The notes beneath the pieces were generated by a model, which was given only the letters and a program-made list of their open reading frames with translations, searched no databases and was not told the origin of the DNA. Shown here piece by piece: positions 1 to 8,550 of a stretch of DNA of 64,000 bases. This DNA is from Flavisericum labens (lineage in GTDB: Bacteria > Bacteroidota > Bacteroidia > Flavobacteriales > Flavobacteriaceae). Location: NCBI RefSeq assembly GCF_045446075.1, contig NZ_JBJJBQ010000009.1, positions 1-64,000 of the forward strand. The letters are read 5' to 3'. Within the stretch, counting starts at the first letter, position 1; every line of letters starts with the position of its first letter. Made by a program: the position numbers and the translations under genes.

Positions 1-36
1 AATAGTATTCGTGTAACATTCGATTAAATTTATAAA

Positions 37-414
37 ATGAAAAAAAATGCTTGTAAATTTTGTGGTAAGACATTGACAGGAAGATCGGATAAGCTGTTTT
101 GTGATTTGCACTGCAAAAGCGCTTACCATTACAGGAGATCTTTGGAAGAAGCACCTCGGTTTTATAATAAGGTAGATAATCAGCTAAAGCAGAACAGACG
201 AATCTTAAAGGCCTTTAATAAGGCGGGTAAAGCAACCGTTAGAGCTAATGTTTTAACGGAGCAGGGGTTTAACCCCAAGTTTTTTACGCATTACTGGAAG
301 AATAAAAAAGGGGATGTTTACTTGTTTGTTTACGAATACGGTTTCATAAAAAGGATGGAGAACGGCAATGAAAAGTACGTTTTGATCCAATGGCAGGATT
401 ATATGGAAAAATAG
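37..414 (+). CDS. Small zinc-ribbon-like protein of unknown function
   Basis: 125 residues beginning at an ATG 37 bases into the window. The N-terminus has cysteines at residues 6, 9, 22 and 26 (CxxC-x12-CxxxC), which looks like a zinc-binding knuckle, followed by a basic stretch and a mixed alpha/beta remainder with many Lys, Phe and Tyr. I do not recognise a named family. It lies left of the first tRNA-fragment repeat, so it may belong to a neighbouring integrated element rather than the core chromosome (inference). No signal peptide or membrane segment is visible, so it is probably cytoplasmic and could bind nucleic acid, but that is only suggested by the zinc knuckle and basic charge. Confidence 0.6.
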   Translation: MKKNACKFCGKTLTGRSDKLFCDLHCKSAYHYRRSLEEAPRFYNKVDNQLKQNRRILKAFNKAGKATVRANVLTEQGFNPKFFTHYWKNKKGDVYLFVYEYGFIKRMENGNEKYVLIQWQDYMEK

Positions 415-469
415 TTTTTTGTTTTTCCAAAATTAACTAATTTTAGACCTAAATATTACTAACAAAAGT

Positions 470-499
470 GAACACAAAACTGAACACGTTTTGGAACAC
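470..499 (+). repeat. Three GAACAC direct repeats with exact 12-bp period
   Basis: GAACAC occurs at 470-475, 482-487 and 494-499, each copy 12 bp after the last and followed by A/T-rich bases. The set lies 64 bp before the tRNA-fragment repeat at 563. A 7-bp inverted repeat (ATTTGTG at 532-538, CACAAAT at 550-556) lies between them. Direct repeats beside an attachment site are typical of arm sites for a tyrosine recombinase or excisionase. That role is inferred from position only. Confidence 0.45.
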
Positions 500-562
500 G
501 ATTTTCAAAAATAACGGCTGGGAACCCCAGTATTTGTGTTTGAGAAAAGCACAAATCTGAGC

Positions 563-604
563 TCATAACCCGAAGGTCACTGGTTCGAGTCCAGTTCCCG
601 CTAC
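563..604 (+). repeat. tRNA(CAT) 3'-half, left attachment-site-like repeat
   Basis: 42 bp identical to 11089-11130. It reads as a tRNA from U33 onward: anticodon CAT (564-566), the 3' anticodon stem, variable loop, a 5-7-5 T arm with loop TTCGAGT, and acceptor strand TCCCGCT plus discriminator A. Upstream bases do not pair with the anticodon stem and contain no matching acceptor 5' strand AGCGGGA, so this is not an intact tRNA. Starting in the anticodon loop is what tyrosine-recombinase integration into a tRNA gene leaves behind. The amino acid would be Met or lysidine-Ile. Confidence 0.8.
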
Positions 605-613
605 AAATTTTAA

Positions 614-650
614 AGTCAGTTATTTGTAAATCAAATAGTTGGCTTTTTTT
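614..650 (+). terminator. Rho-independent terminator after left repeat
   Basis: A 13-bp imperfect stem (614-626 with 632-644, some G-U pairs), 5-nt loop and then a run of T to 650. It directly follows the tRNA fragment, in the position of a tRNA terminator. Confidence 0.65.
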
Positions 651-866
651 GTTTCCGAATATTATCCAAATAGTTTGAAAAGCAGTATTTTTTACAGTTT
701 AGCAATAATGTGGGAACCGGTTTTTGATGATGTTGTAGTGGTATTATTAGTTATTTTGAATATGTTAGATTTCAAAGAAATGAGTCGGTGTTGAGTTGAA
801 TAGTCAATTAAACTTCTGTTAAACAAAATCAACATTTGTTAAAATTTCATACCTTTATGAATAGAT

Positions 867-1280
867 ATGAAGCAGTTTTTCCATAAAATAATGTCTTTAA
901 CAATGGCTTTTGTAGTTTTATTTGCTACAATGTCATTTACTGTTAATATGCATTATTGTGGAGATACTTTAGTAGAAATCGCCATATTTCATAAAGCAAA
1001 AGGTTGCGGAATGGAAATGGAAAAACCTTCTACTGAAGGATGCTCAATCACCAAGAAAAATTGTTGTGATGATGTACAATTAGTAATTGAAGGTCAAGAC
1101 GAACTGCAATTGCAAGTTGACAAAATTTCTTTTGAACAAAAAGTATTCATTGCTTCATATGTTTACACATATATTAACCTTTTTGAAGGTTTAGATAACA
1201 ATGTATCTGCTTACGAAGAATATAAACCGCCACTCTTCATAAGGCGTATCTACAAGATTGACGAGACATACTTAATTTGA
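867..1280 (+). CDS. HYC_CC_PP family exported protein
   Basis: 137 residues. The N-terminal hydrophobic segment (about residues 8-25) looks like a signal peptide or anchor. The three hallmarks of the Bacteroidota HYC_CC_PP family are present: His-Tyr-Cys at residues 29-31, a CC pair at 66-67, and a Pro-Pro pair near residue 120 before a basic C-terminus. Extra cysteines lie at 47 and 59. Family members usually stand next to metal-resistance genes and their cysteines suggest a role in periplasmic metal handling, but the function is not established. Here it is the first gene of the metal-efflux island, 109 bp before the RND pump gene and probably co-transcribed with it. Confidence 0.75.
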   Translation: MKQFFHKIMSLTMAFVVLFATMSFTVNMHYCGDTLVEIAIFHKAKGCGMEMEKPSTEGCSITKKNCCDDVQLVIEGQDELQLQVDKISFEQKVFIASYVYTYINLFEGLDNNVSAYEEYKPPLFIRRIYKIDETYLI

Positions 1281-1389
1281 TTTTTGAACAATAAACTTTT
1301 TTATCCTATAACTGCAATGTTATAAGGATATTTTGCTGTATTCGGTGTTTTCTAAACACCAATGTCTAATTGTTTAATTATTAAAGCCA

Positions 1390-4300
1390 ATGCTAAATAA
1401 AAGCATCAAATTTTTAATAGAAAATAAACTCGTTGCTCTTCTGCTACTCCTACTTTTTGTGGGTTGGGGAATAGTAAATGCACCTTTTAATTGGGACACG
1501 GGTTTCTTGCCAAGCAATCCTGTGGCTGTAGATGCCATACCAGATATTGGAGAAAATCAACAAATTGTTTTTACCAAATGGGATGGTCGTTCACCGCAAG
1601 ATATAGAAGACCAAATAACCTATCCACTCACAACCTCTTTACTTGGTATTCCAGGCGTTAAAACCATTCGTAGTTCCTCTATGTTTGGTTTTTCAAGCAT
1701 CTATATCATTTTTGAGGAGGACATTGAATTTTACTGGAGCAGAAGTCGTATTCTCGAAAAACTCAACTCATTACCAAGCGGTTTATTGCCCGAAGGTGTT
1801 AATCCTACTTTGGGGCCAGATGCAACTGGTTTAGGACAAATATTTTGGTACACTTTAGAAGGTCGTGATGACAACGGAAACGTAACTGGTGGTTGGGATT
1901 TACAAGAATTACGTAGTATTCAAGATTATTATGTTAAATATGCATTATCCTCTGCAAGTGGCGTTTCGGAAGTCGCCTCAATTGGTGGTTATGTTCAGGA
2001 ATACCAAGTGGATGTAAATCCAGAATTGATGCGTCAGTATAATATTGGATTGCATCACGTTGTAAAAGCAGTTAAGGAAAGTAATAGGGATATTGGTGCA
2101 CAGACTTTGGAAATTAACCAAGCTGAATATTTAGTCCGTGGATTGGGGTACGTTAAATCAATTGCAGACATCGAAAACGCGGTAGTCACTTCCGAAGATT
2201 ATACAGCAATTAAAATCAAAGACATTGGAAAAGTCTCATTAGGTCCTGCAACAAGACGTGGCTTATTAGATAAGGAAGGTGCTGAAGTTGTTGGTGCCGT
2301 TGTTGTGGCTCGATATGGAGCAAATCCAATGGAAGTGATTAATAATGTTAAGGAAAAAATCAACGAGTTAAGTGCTGGATTACCTTCAAAAGTATTAGCA
2401 GATGGAAGAACATCCCAAGTTAACATAGTACCATTTTATGACAGAACAGAACTGATAAAAGAAACTTTAGGTACACTTAACGAGGCATTGACTTTAGAAA
2501 TATTGATTACCATTTTGGTCATAATTATCATGGTGTTTAATCTTCGAGCTTCTGTCTTGATTTCAGGACTATTGCCTGTTGCAGTTTTAATGGTGTTTAT
2601 AGCGATGAAACTCTTTGGTGTCGATGCCAATATTGTCGCTTTGTCTGGTATTGCTATTGCAATCGGTACTATGGTCGATGTTGGCGTCATACTATCAGAA
2701 AATATTATTCGGCATTTAGATGAGGAAAGTGATAAGCGAAAAGTGAAAAGTGAAAAGTTACTAATTAATAAGGTGGTTTACAACGCAACAGCCGAAGTTT
2801 CTGGTGCCATCGTAACAGCAGTAATGACCACGATTATTAGTTTCATTCCTGTATTTACAATGATTGGGGCAGAAGGAAAACTGTTCAGACCATTAGCATT
2901 CACAAAGACTTTTGCATTAACAGCCTCTATAATCATCGCGCTATTTTTAATTCCACCGTTTGCTGCATTTTTATTCAGAAAGAAAAGCATTAAATCACAT
3001 TTTAAAACTGCTTTAAATGGCGTTTTAATAGCATTAGGAATCGCTGCCATAATTTATGGATATGGGTTAGGATTGATATTGATAGCTTTTGGAATTACAG
3101 CACTTTTCAATCTTCAAAACAGAATAACAGATAAACAAGCTAACCTTATTAATATTATTATTTCGGCGTCAGCAATAGTATTCCTGTTAGCCGAATACTG
3201 GAGACCATTAGGTGTGGGTAAGAGCATTTTTTGGAATTTCATCTTTGTTAGTATTATTTGCTTTGGTTTATTGGGTGTTTTCTCATTATTCATCAAATAC
3301 TACACACGTATTTTAAGGTGGTGTTTAGATAATAAATTACTCTTTTTATCAGTCCCAACAGTGATTGTAATCGCAGGTTTTTTCATTATGAAAAATACAG
3401 GCAAAGAATTTATGCCATCATTAAATGAGGGTTCATTTTTACTAATGCCAACTTCGATGCCTCATTCTGGTGTGGAAGAAAACAAACGGGTTTTACAGCA
3501 ATTGGATATGGCTGTTGCCGCTATTCCAGAGATTGAAACAGTAGTAGGTAAAGCAGGAAGAGCTGAATCTGCTTTAGACCCAGCACCTTTATCGATGTAC
3601 GAAAACATCATTCAGTATAAGTCAGAGTATATGCTGAATGAAAACGGGGAACGTCAACACTATAAAGTTAACGAAGATGGCTTATTTGAATTGAAAGATG
3701 GTCGCTTGCTGTTTAATGGAAATAGTGCTGTCAGTCCAAGTGCATCCGAGAACAAAGCAATAGTTAATTCAATTTCATTTAATGTCGAAAAATCTCAATT
3801 AATAAAAGACGATAATGGTGAATTCTACCGTAATTGGAGACCAGAAATTCAATCACCAGACGATATTTGGAATGAAATTGTAAAAGTCACCAAATTGCCA
3901 GGTGTTACTTCTGCACCAAAACTACAGCCTATTGAAACCCGACTGGTTATGCTTCAAACCGGAATGCGCGCACCAATGGGAATCAAGGTAAAAGGTCAGG
4001 ATTTAAAGCAGATCGAAGCGTTTGGTGTACAATTAGAAGGCATTTTAAAACAAGCTGAAGGCGTAAAAGACGAAGCTGTGTTTGCAGATCGAATTGTAGG
4101 TAAACCTTATTTGCTCATTGATATTGATAGAGAAAAAATAGCACGTTATGGAATATCCGTTGATGATGTGCAAAACGTATTAAAAGTTGCAGTTGGCGGA
4201 ATGGTCTTAACCCACACCGTTGAAGGTCGAGAACGCTATGGAGTACGTGTGCGCTACCCGAGAGAACTGCGAGCAAATCCAACCGATTTAAAACAAATTT

Positions 4301-5142
4301 ATGTGCCTGTTGAAAAAGGCAGTCCAGTTCCGTTAAGCGAATTGGCAACTATTCGTTATAAACAAGGTCCACAAGTGATTAAAAGTGAAGATACTTTTTT
4401 AGTCGGTTATGTATTATTTGATAAAATGGATGGTTTTGCAGAAGTCAATGTGGTCGAAAATGCACAAGCTCTTATTCAACAAAAAATAGATAGTGGTGAA
4501 TTAATAGTACCAAAAGGCATTAATTATCAATTCACAGGAACTTATGAAAATCAGTTACGAGCAGAAAAAACCTTATCTGTAGTTGTGCCATTGGCATTGG
4601 CAATCATCTTCTTAATCCTGTATTTTCAGTTCCGTTCTGTTGGCACATCATTAATGGTGTTTACGGGTATCGCAGTAGCCTTTGCAGGTGGTTTTTTAAT
4701 GATTTGGCTTTATGGTCAAGGATGGTTTTTAAACTTCAATTTATTTGGCGAAAATATGCGTGATTTATTCCAGATGCATCCTATCAATTTAAGTGTCGCA
4801 GTTTGGGTTGGGTTTATTGCACTCTTCGGTATAGCGACCGATGATGGTGTAGTAATGGCAACTTATTTAACCCAAACATTTGATAGAAATTCACCAGAGA
4901 ATAAAAAAGAAATTAGAGCATCAGTTGTTGAAGCAGGAGAAAAACGTATCAGACCGTGTTTAATGACAACTGCAACCACAATTTTAGCCCTATTGCCAGT
5001 ACTCACATCCACGGGACGAGGTAGCGATATTATGATACCTATGGCAATACCGAGTTTTGGCGGGATGGTAATTGCCTTAATAACCTTATTTGTAGTTCCA
5101 GTATTATATAGCTGGAAAGCCGAGTTAAAAGTGAAAAGTTAG
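1390..5142 (+). CDS. CusA/CzcA-type heavy-metal RND efflux pump
   Basis: 1250-residue inner-membrane proton antiporter, pumping subunit of a tripartite metal exporter. The N-terminal transmembrane helix (about residues 10-30) is followed by the porter domain starting with the HME-RND-like region VDAIPDIGENQQIV. The charged membrane motif TMVDVGVILSEN near residue 430 carries the conserved Asp of proton translocation, and the repeat-related helix GIATDDGVVMAT is near 1150. It is about 200 residues longer than E. coli CusA; an extra hydrophobic stretch lies at about 540-635, as in many Bacteroidota homologues. Residues about 448-460 are encoded by a GTGAAAAG-type repeat that also occurs downstream, and the C-terminal residues and stop codon also fall in that repeat. 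The substrate (Cu/Ag or Zn/Co/Cd) cannot be fixed from sequence; the adaptor with Cys/Met/His ends favours copper. Confidence 0.93.
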   Translation: MLNKSIKFLIENKLVALLLLLLFVGWGIVNAPFNWDTGFLPSNPVAVDAIPDIGENQQIVFTKWDGRSPQDIEDQITYPLTTSLLGIPGVKTIRSSSMFGFSSIYIIFEEDIEFYWSRSRILEKLNSLPSGLLPEGVNPTLGPDATGLGQIFWYTLEGRDDNGNVTGGWDLQELRSIQDYYVKYALSSASGVSEVASIGGYVQEYQVDVNPELMRQYNIGLHHVVKAVKESNRDIGAQTLEINQAEYLVRGLGYVKSIADIENAVVTSEDYTAIKIKDIGKVSLGPATRRGLLDKEGAEVVGAVVVARYGANPMEVINNVKEKINELSAGLPSKVLADGRTSQVNIVPFYDRTELIKETLGTLNEALTLEILITILVIIIMVFNLRASVLISGLLPVAVLMVFIAMKLFGVDANIVALSGIAIAIGTMVDVGVILSENIIRHLDEESDKRKVKSEKLLINKVVYNATAEVSGAIVTAVMTTIISFIPVFTMIGAEGKLFRPLAFTKTFALTASIIIALFLIPPFAAFLFRKKSIKSHFKTALNGVLIALGIAAIIYGYGLGLILIAFGITALFNLQNRITDKQANLINIIISASAIVFLLAEYWRPLGVGKSIFWNFIFVSIICFGLLGVFSLFIKYYTRILRWCLDNKLLFLSVPTVIVIAGFFIMKNTGKEFMPSLNEGSFLLMPTSMPHSGVEENKRVLQQLDMAVAAIPEIETVVGKAGRAESALDPAPLSMYENIIQYKSEYMLNENGERQHYKVNEDGLFELKDGRLLFNGNSAVSPSASENKAIVNSISFNVEKSQLIKDDNGEFYRNWRPEIQSPDDIWNEIVKVTKLPGVTSAPKLQPIETRLVMLQTGMRAPMGIKVKGQDLKQIEAFGVQLEGILKQAEGVKDEAVFADRIVGKPYLLIDIDREKIARYGISVDDVQNVLKVAVGGMVLTHTVEGRERYGVRVRYPRELRANPTDLKQIYVPVEKGSPVPLSELATIRYKQGPQVIKSEDTFLVGYVLFDKMDGFAEVNVVENAQALIQQKIDSGELIVPKGINYQFTGTYENQLRAEKTLSVVVPLALAIIFLILYFQFRSVGTSLMVFTGIAVAFAGGFLMIWLYGQGWFLNFNLFGENMRDLFQMHPINLSVAVWVGFIALFGIATDDGVVMATYLTQTFDRNSPENKKEIRASVVEAGEKRIRPCLMTTATTILALLPVLTSTGRGSDIMIPMAIPSFGGMVIALITLFVVPVLYSWKAELKVKS
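2735..2759 (+). repeat. GTGAAAAG repeat patch inside the RND pump gene
   Basis: About three tandem copies of the unit GTGAAAAG / AAAAGT, in frame, encoding a Lys/Ser/Glu-rich loop at about residues 448-457. The same unit makes up 5127-5185 and, inverted, 5592-5614. This suggests spread of a short repeat through the operon. Confidence 0.6.
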
Positions 5143-5185
5143 AAGTGAAAAGTTAGAAGTGAAAAGTGAAAAACTAAAAGTAAAA
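5127..5185 (+). repeat. GTGAAAAG-type repeat, left flank of four-helix-bundle gene
   Basis: Tandem, slightly varied copies of GTGAAAAGTTAGAA and GTGAAAAACTAAAA. It begins inside the last codons of the RND pump gene, supplies its stop codon, and ends just before the next start codon. The 23-bp segment 5157-5179 is found inverted at 5592-5614. Confidence 0.75.
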
Positions 5186-5189
5186 AGTT

Positions 5190-5543
5190 ATGAATAAAAG
5201 TATTTTAAAAGACAAAAGTTATGCTTTCGCAATCTTAATTGTAAAACTATCTCAACTATTAGTAATTGAAAAAAAAGAATACGTTTTAAGTAAACAACTT
5301 TTAAGAAGTGGAACTGGTATTGGAGCATTAATCCGTGAAGCTGAATTTGCTCAAAGTAAAGCTGATTTTATAAATAAAATGAGTATTTCTCTAAAAGAAG
5401 CTAATGAAACTTTGTATTTGCTAGACTTATTAAAAGACACAGATTATTTGGACGAAGAAACACATCTAATTCATTATAACTTAAACAAGGAATTGATTGC
5501 AATGTTGGTTAGTTCAATTAAAACAACAAAATCAAGACTGTAA
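5190..5543 (+). CDS. Four-helix-bundle protein (23S rRNA intervening-sequence protein family)
   Basis: 117 residues, Leu/Lys/Glu-rich and predicted nearly all helical, with the SxQLLRSGTGIGALIREAE-type segment near residues 40-60 that marks the S23/IVP family (TIGR02436-like). In Leptospira such proteins are encoded in 23S rRNA intervening sequences; free-standing copies are common in Bacteroidota and their function is unknown. Here the gene separates the RND pump from its TolC-like partner and is flanked by inverted GTGAAAAG-type repeats (5157-5179 and 5592-5614). It therefore looks like an inserted cassette rather than a metal-resistance component (inference). Confidence 0.85.
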   Translation: MNKSILKDKSYAFAILIVKLSQLLVIEKKEYVLSKQLLRSGTGIGALIREAEFAQSKADFINKMSISLKEANETLYLLDLLKDTDYLDEETHLIHYNLNKELIAMLVSSIKTTKSRL

Positions 5544-5571
5544 AATGATACATTTAGAAGACATAAATTAT

Positions 5572-6792
5572 ATGTTAAAAACATTACTTGTTTTTAGTTT
5601 TTCACTTTTCACTTTTCATTTAATCAATGCACAACAATTAAAAACCTTAATTGATGAAGCATTAAAGAACAACCCAGAGATTCAAAAATTTGAATTGCAA
5701 TATAAAAGAGTTTCGGAAAAGGTAAATGAGGTAAATACCATTCCTAATACCGAACTAGGTATCGGTTATTTTATTAGCGAACCAGAAACACGTACAGGTG
5801 CTCAACGCTTTAAAATTTCAGTTAAACAAATGTTACCGTGGTTTGGAACCATTACGTCGAGAGAAGACTATGTGAGTTCATTGGCAGATGCTAAATACGA
5901 GGACATCGTTATCGCAAAGCGAAAACTAATGGCTTCGTTATCACAATCCTATTATAATCTGTACGCCAACAAAGCAAAGCAAGAGGTCTTAACTGAAAAT
6001 ATCAAACTATTGAAAACTTATGAAACGTTAGCACTAACATCGGTTGAAGTTGGTGAAGCATCCGCAGTAGAGGTACTGCGATTACAAATGCGTCAAAACG
6101 AATTACAACAATTAAAAGACGTTTTGCATCAACAATTTTTAGCAGAACAAACTAATTTTAATAACCTACTAAATAGGGAAAATGATTTTACGGTCAATGT
6201 GGTAGATAGTTTAATGATACCTTCTGAAGACTTTGATATTACCAGTGAAAATTTAGCATTACACCCTGAATTATTGAAGTATGATAAACTCTATCAATCC
6301 ATAGAACAATCTGAATTATTAAACCAAAAAGAAAGCAGTCCTATGATTGGTTTTGGTTTGGATTATATTAATGTTGACGAAAGACCAAATATGGATTTTG
6401 GGGATAACGGTAAAGATATTGTGATGCCAATGGTTTCAGTGACTATTCCAATTTTTAATAAAAAATATAAGTCCCAAACCAAACAAAATAAGTTAGAACA
6501 GCAGGAAATAACTGCTCAAAAACAGGAACGCTTAAACACATTAGAAACCTTTTTAGACAGGGCGATTAACGAACGAATTTCAGCAAGAATAAGTTACACC
6601 ACCCAATCCAAAAACTTAAAACAAGCCAAAGATGCTGAAGATATTTTAATCAAAAGTTACGAGACAGGAACGATTGATTTTAATGATGTTCTGGATGTTC
6701 AAGAGTTGCAACTAAAGTTTCAAATAAACCAAATAGAATCTATAAAGACATACTATGTACAAACCACGATTATTAAATATATAACGCGTTAA
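5572..6792 (+). CDS. TolC-family outer membrane efflux protein
   Basis: 406 residues from the chosen ATG at 5572, which gives a clean signal peptide ending in NAQQ after a hydrophobic core; an in-frame ATG at 5545 would add nine residues with no benefit. The mature part is long amphipathic helix with two OEP-like repeats, and it would form the trimeric exit channel of the RND system with the CusA- and CusB-like proteins. Codons for signal-peptide residues 7-14 fall in the inverted GTGAAAAG-type repeat (5592-5614), so the repeat appears to have been taken into the coding frame. AGAAG at 5556-5560 may be a weak ribosome site. Confidence 0.88.
   Translation: MLKTLLVFSFSLFTFHLINAQQLKTLIDEALKNNPEIQKFELQYKRVSEKVNEVNTIPNTELGIGYFISEPETRTGAQRFKISVKQMLPWFGTITSREDYVSSLADAKYEDIVIAKRKLMASLSQSYYNLYANKAKQEVLTENIKLLKTYETLALTSVEVGEASAVEVLRLQMRQNELQQLKDVLHQQFLAEQTNFNNLLNRENDFTVNVVDSLMIPSEDFDITSENLALHPELLKYDKLYQSIEQSELLNQKESSPMIGFGLDYINVDERPNMDFGDNGKDIVMPMVSVTIPIFNKKYKSQTKQNKLEQQEITAQKQERLNTLETFLDRAINERISARISYTTQSKNLKQAKDAEDILIKSYETGTIDFNDVLDVQELQLKFQINQIESIKTYYVQTTIIKYITR
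5592..5614 (-). repeat. Inverted copy of the GTGAAAAG repeat
   Basis: Reverse complement of these 23 bases is identical to 5157-5179. Together the two copies form an inverted repeat enclosing the four-helix-bundle gene. Confidence 0.75.
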
Positions 6793-6865
6793 TATTCAGA
6801 TGGTTTAGATTAAAAGGGCATGAGATAAATGTTAAATTGATTATAAACACATAAAAACAAATACG

Positions 6866-7252
6866 ATGGACTATTATTTTAATACCACTTTAAAAGGTGA
6901 TTTTAACGACAGCATTAAAAAAGTAACGGAAGCCTTAAAAGCAGAAGGCTTTGGTGTATTGACCGAAATTGATATCAAAGAAACATTAAAAAAGAAGTTG
7001 GATGTTGATTTCAATAACTATAAAATTTTGGGTGCTTGCAATCCACCTTATGCACATAAGGCTTTATTGGCCGAAAACAAAATAGGCACTATGTTGCCAT
7101 GTAATGTCATCGTACAGGAACTAGATACTGGGGATGTTGAAGTTTCTTCAGTAAACCCTATGGCTTCAATGCAAGCTGTAGATAATATTGAATTAAAAGC
7201 AATAGCCGAAGAAATTACAGAGAAACTAAAAGCAATTATAGAGAAGCTTTAA
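6866..7252 (+). CDS. DUF302 domain protein
   Basis: 128 residues covering a whole DUF302 domain, with no signal peptide. The motif GACNPPYAHKAL near residues 52-63 and MLPCNVIVQE near 73-82 are typical. DUF302 proteins are small alpha/beta proteins often found beside metal and sulfur-compound transport genes, with the conserved Cys residues (54 and 76) as candidate ligands. The biochemical role is not known. It lies between the TolC-like gene and the permease and is probably in the same operon. Confidence 0.85.
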   Translation: MDYYFNTTLKGDFNDSIKKVTEALKAEGFGVLTEIDIKETLKKKLDVDFNNYKILGACNPPYAHKALLAENKIGTMLPCNVIVQELDTGDVEVSSVNPMASMQAVDNIELKAIAEEITEKLKAIIEKL

Positions 7253-7318
7253 AAACTTAATTATTTAAATAGACTGGACAGCTTTTTGAAAGCGATTAGA
7301 TCATAATAAAAACAAATT

Positions 7319-8548
7319 ATGGACAATTTTTTAAAACAATGGGGTGAAGCCGCCTTTACTACAACAGGGTTCTTTTGGATGGCACTTTGGGCATTCATTT
7401 TAGGTTATCTTATAAGTAGTATGATACAGGTTTTTGTGACCGAAAAGCGAATGCAAAAAACAATGGGTAAAGACGAATCAAAAAGTATACTGCTAGGTGC
7501 GTTTTTTGGATTTATTAGTAGCTCCTGTAGTTTTGCTGCTTTGGCGAGTACCAAATCTCTGTTCAAGAAAGGAGCGAGTTTTGTGTCGTCCATATCCTTT
7601 TTATTGGCATCTACAAATCTAGTTATTGAGTTGGGAATAATCATCTCTATATTCTTAGGGTGGCAATTTGTGGTTGGTGAATATATAGGAGGATTGTTGC
7701 TCATTGGTATTTGTTGGATTCTTATTCGCATAATCAATCCCAAAAAGCTTATTGAAAAAGCACGTAAAAATCTTGAAGATGACGGTGATAACGATGCCAT
7801 AGACAATTCGAAAAACTGGAAAAAGCAGATTAAAAAAGAATCAAGTTGGGCTCGTGTTGCCAAGAAGTATAAAATGGAATGGCAAATGGTGTGGAAAGAT
7901 GTTACAGTTGGCTTTACAATAGCTGGTATTGTTGCAGCTTTTGTTCCCGATTCGTTTTTTGAAACATTGTTTATCAATAGCGGTCAGGGCAATACAGATT
8001 TTAATTTTTTTGAAATTTTAGAGCATATAATCGTTGGGCCAGTAGCGGCTTTTTTAACGTTTATTGGGTCTATGGGAAACATTCCGTTAGCAGCCTTATT
8101 ATTCGGTAAAGGCGTAAGTTTTGCAAGTGTAATGGCATTTATTTTTAGTGATTTAGTTGTGTTTCCTGTGCTTCGTATTAATGCCAAATATTATGGATGG
8201 AAAATGTCCTTATTCATTCTCTTTCTATTGTTTATGGCTTTAATTGGGACGTCACTTACTTTGCATTATGCGTTTGACCTATTTAACATTTTGCCAGACC
8301 CTTCACAAGTAAAAATTCAGGATAGCCAATATTTTAAAATCGATTATACACTCTTTTTAAATCTTGCCTTTTTGGTTATTTCTGGCTATCTCATTTATTT
8401 AGGATTTTTCAAGAAAAAAGATGTGGAGCATTCTATGAGCGAAATGGCTCCAAAGAGCCCTATACAGGAAAATATTTTAAAATATACGGCCTTCATTTGC
8501 TATGTATGGCTAGTAGGTGGATTGATTATTAAATTAATTATTTTATAA
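7319..8548 (+). CDS. Permease of the SO_0444 Cu/Zn efflux / DUF318 type
   Basis: 409-residue integral membrane protein with about eight to ten hydrophobic segments in two homologous halves separated by a charged cytoplasmic linker (about residues 145-185). The first half has the conserved SSCSFAALAS segment near residues 63-72, containing the family cysteine. The second half has GSMGNIPLAALLFGKG. The family (DUF318/UPF0718, related to ArsP permeases) exports metals or metalloids without ATP. The stop codon is 2 bp from the adaptor start, which indicates one transcript. Confidence 0.85.
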   Translation: MDNFLKQWGEAAFTTTGFFWMALWAFILGYLISSMIQVFVTEKRMQKTMGKDESKSILLGAFFGFISSSCSFAALASTKSLFKKGASFVSSISFLLASTNLVIELGIIISIFLGWQFVVGEYIGGLLLIGICWILIRIINPKKLIEKARKNLEDDGDNDAIDNSKNWKKQIKKESSWARVAKKYKMEWQMVWKDVTVGFTIAGIVAAFVPDSFFETLFINSGQGNTDFNFFEILEHIIVGPVAAFLTFIGSMGNIPLAALLFGKGVSFASVMAFIFSDLVVFPVLRINAKYYGWKMSLFILFLLFMALIGTSLTLHYAFDLFNILPDPSQVKIQDSQYFKIDYTLFLNLAFLVISGYLIYLGFFKKKDVEHSMSEMAPKSPIQENILKYTAFICYVWLVGGLIIKLIIL

Positions 8549-8550
8549 AA

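Noticed and set aside
505..604. Complete tRNA gene at the left repeat
   Set aside because: The T arm, anticodon loop and 3' acceptor strand are present, but no 5' acceptor, D arm or pairing anticodon stem precedes them.
708..794. Possible 28-codon ORF before the HYC_CC_PP gene
   Set aside because: No ribosome site or family resemblance; open length is expected by chance.
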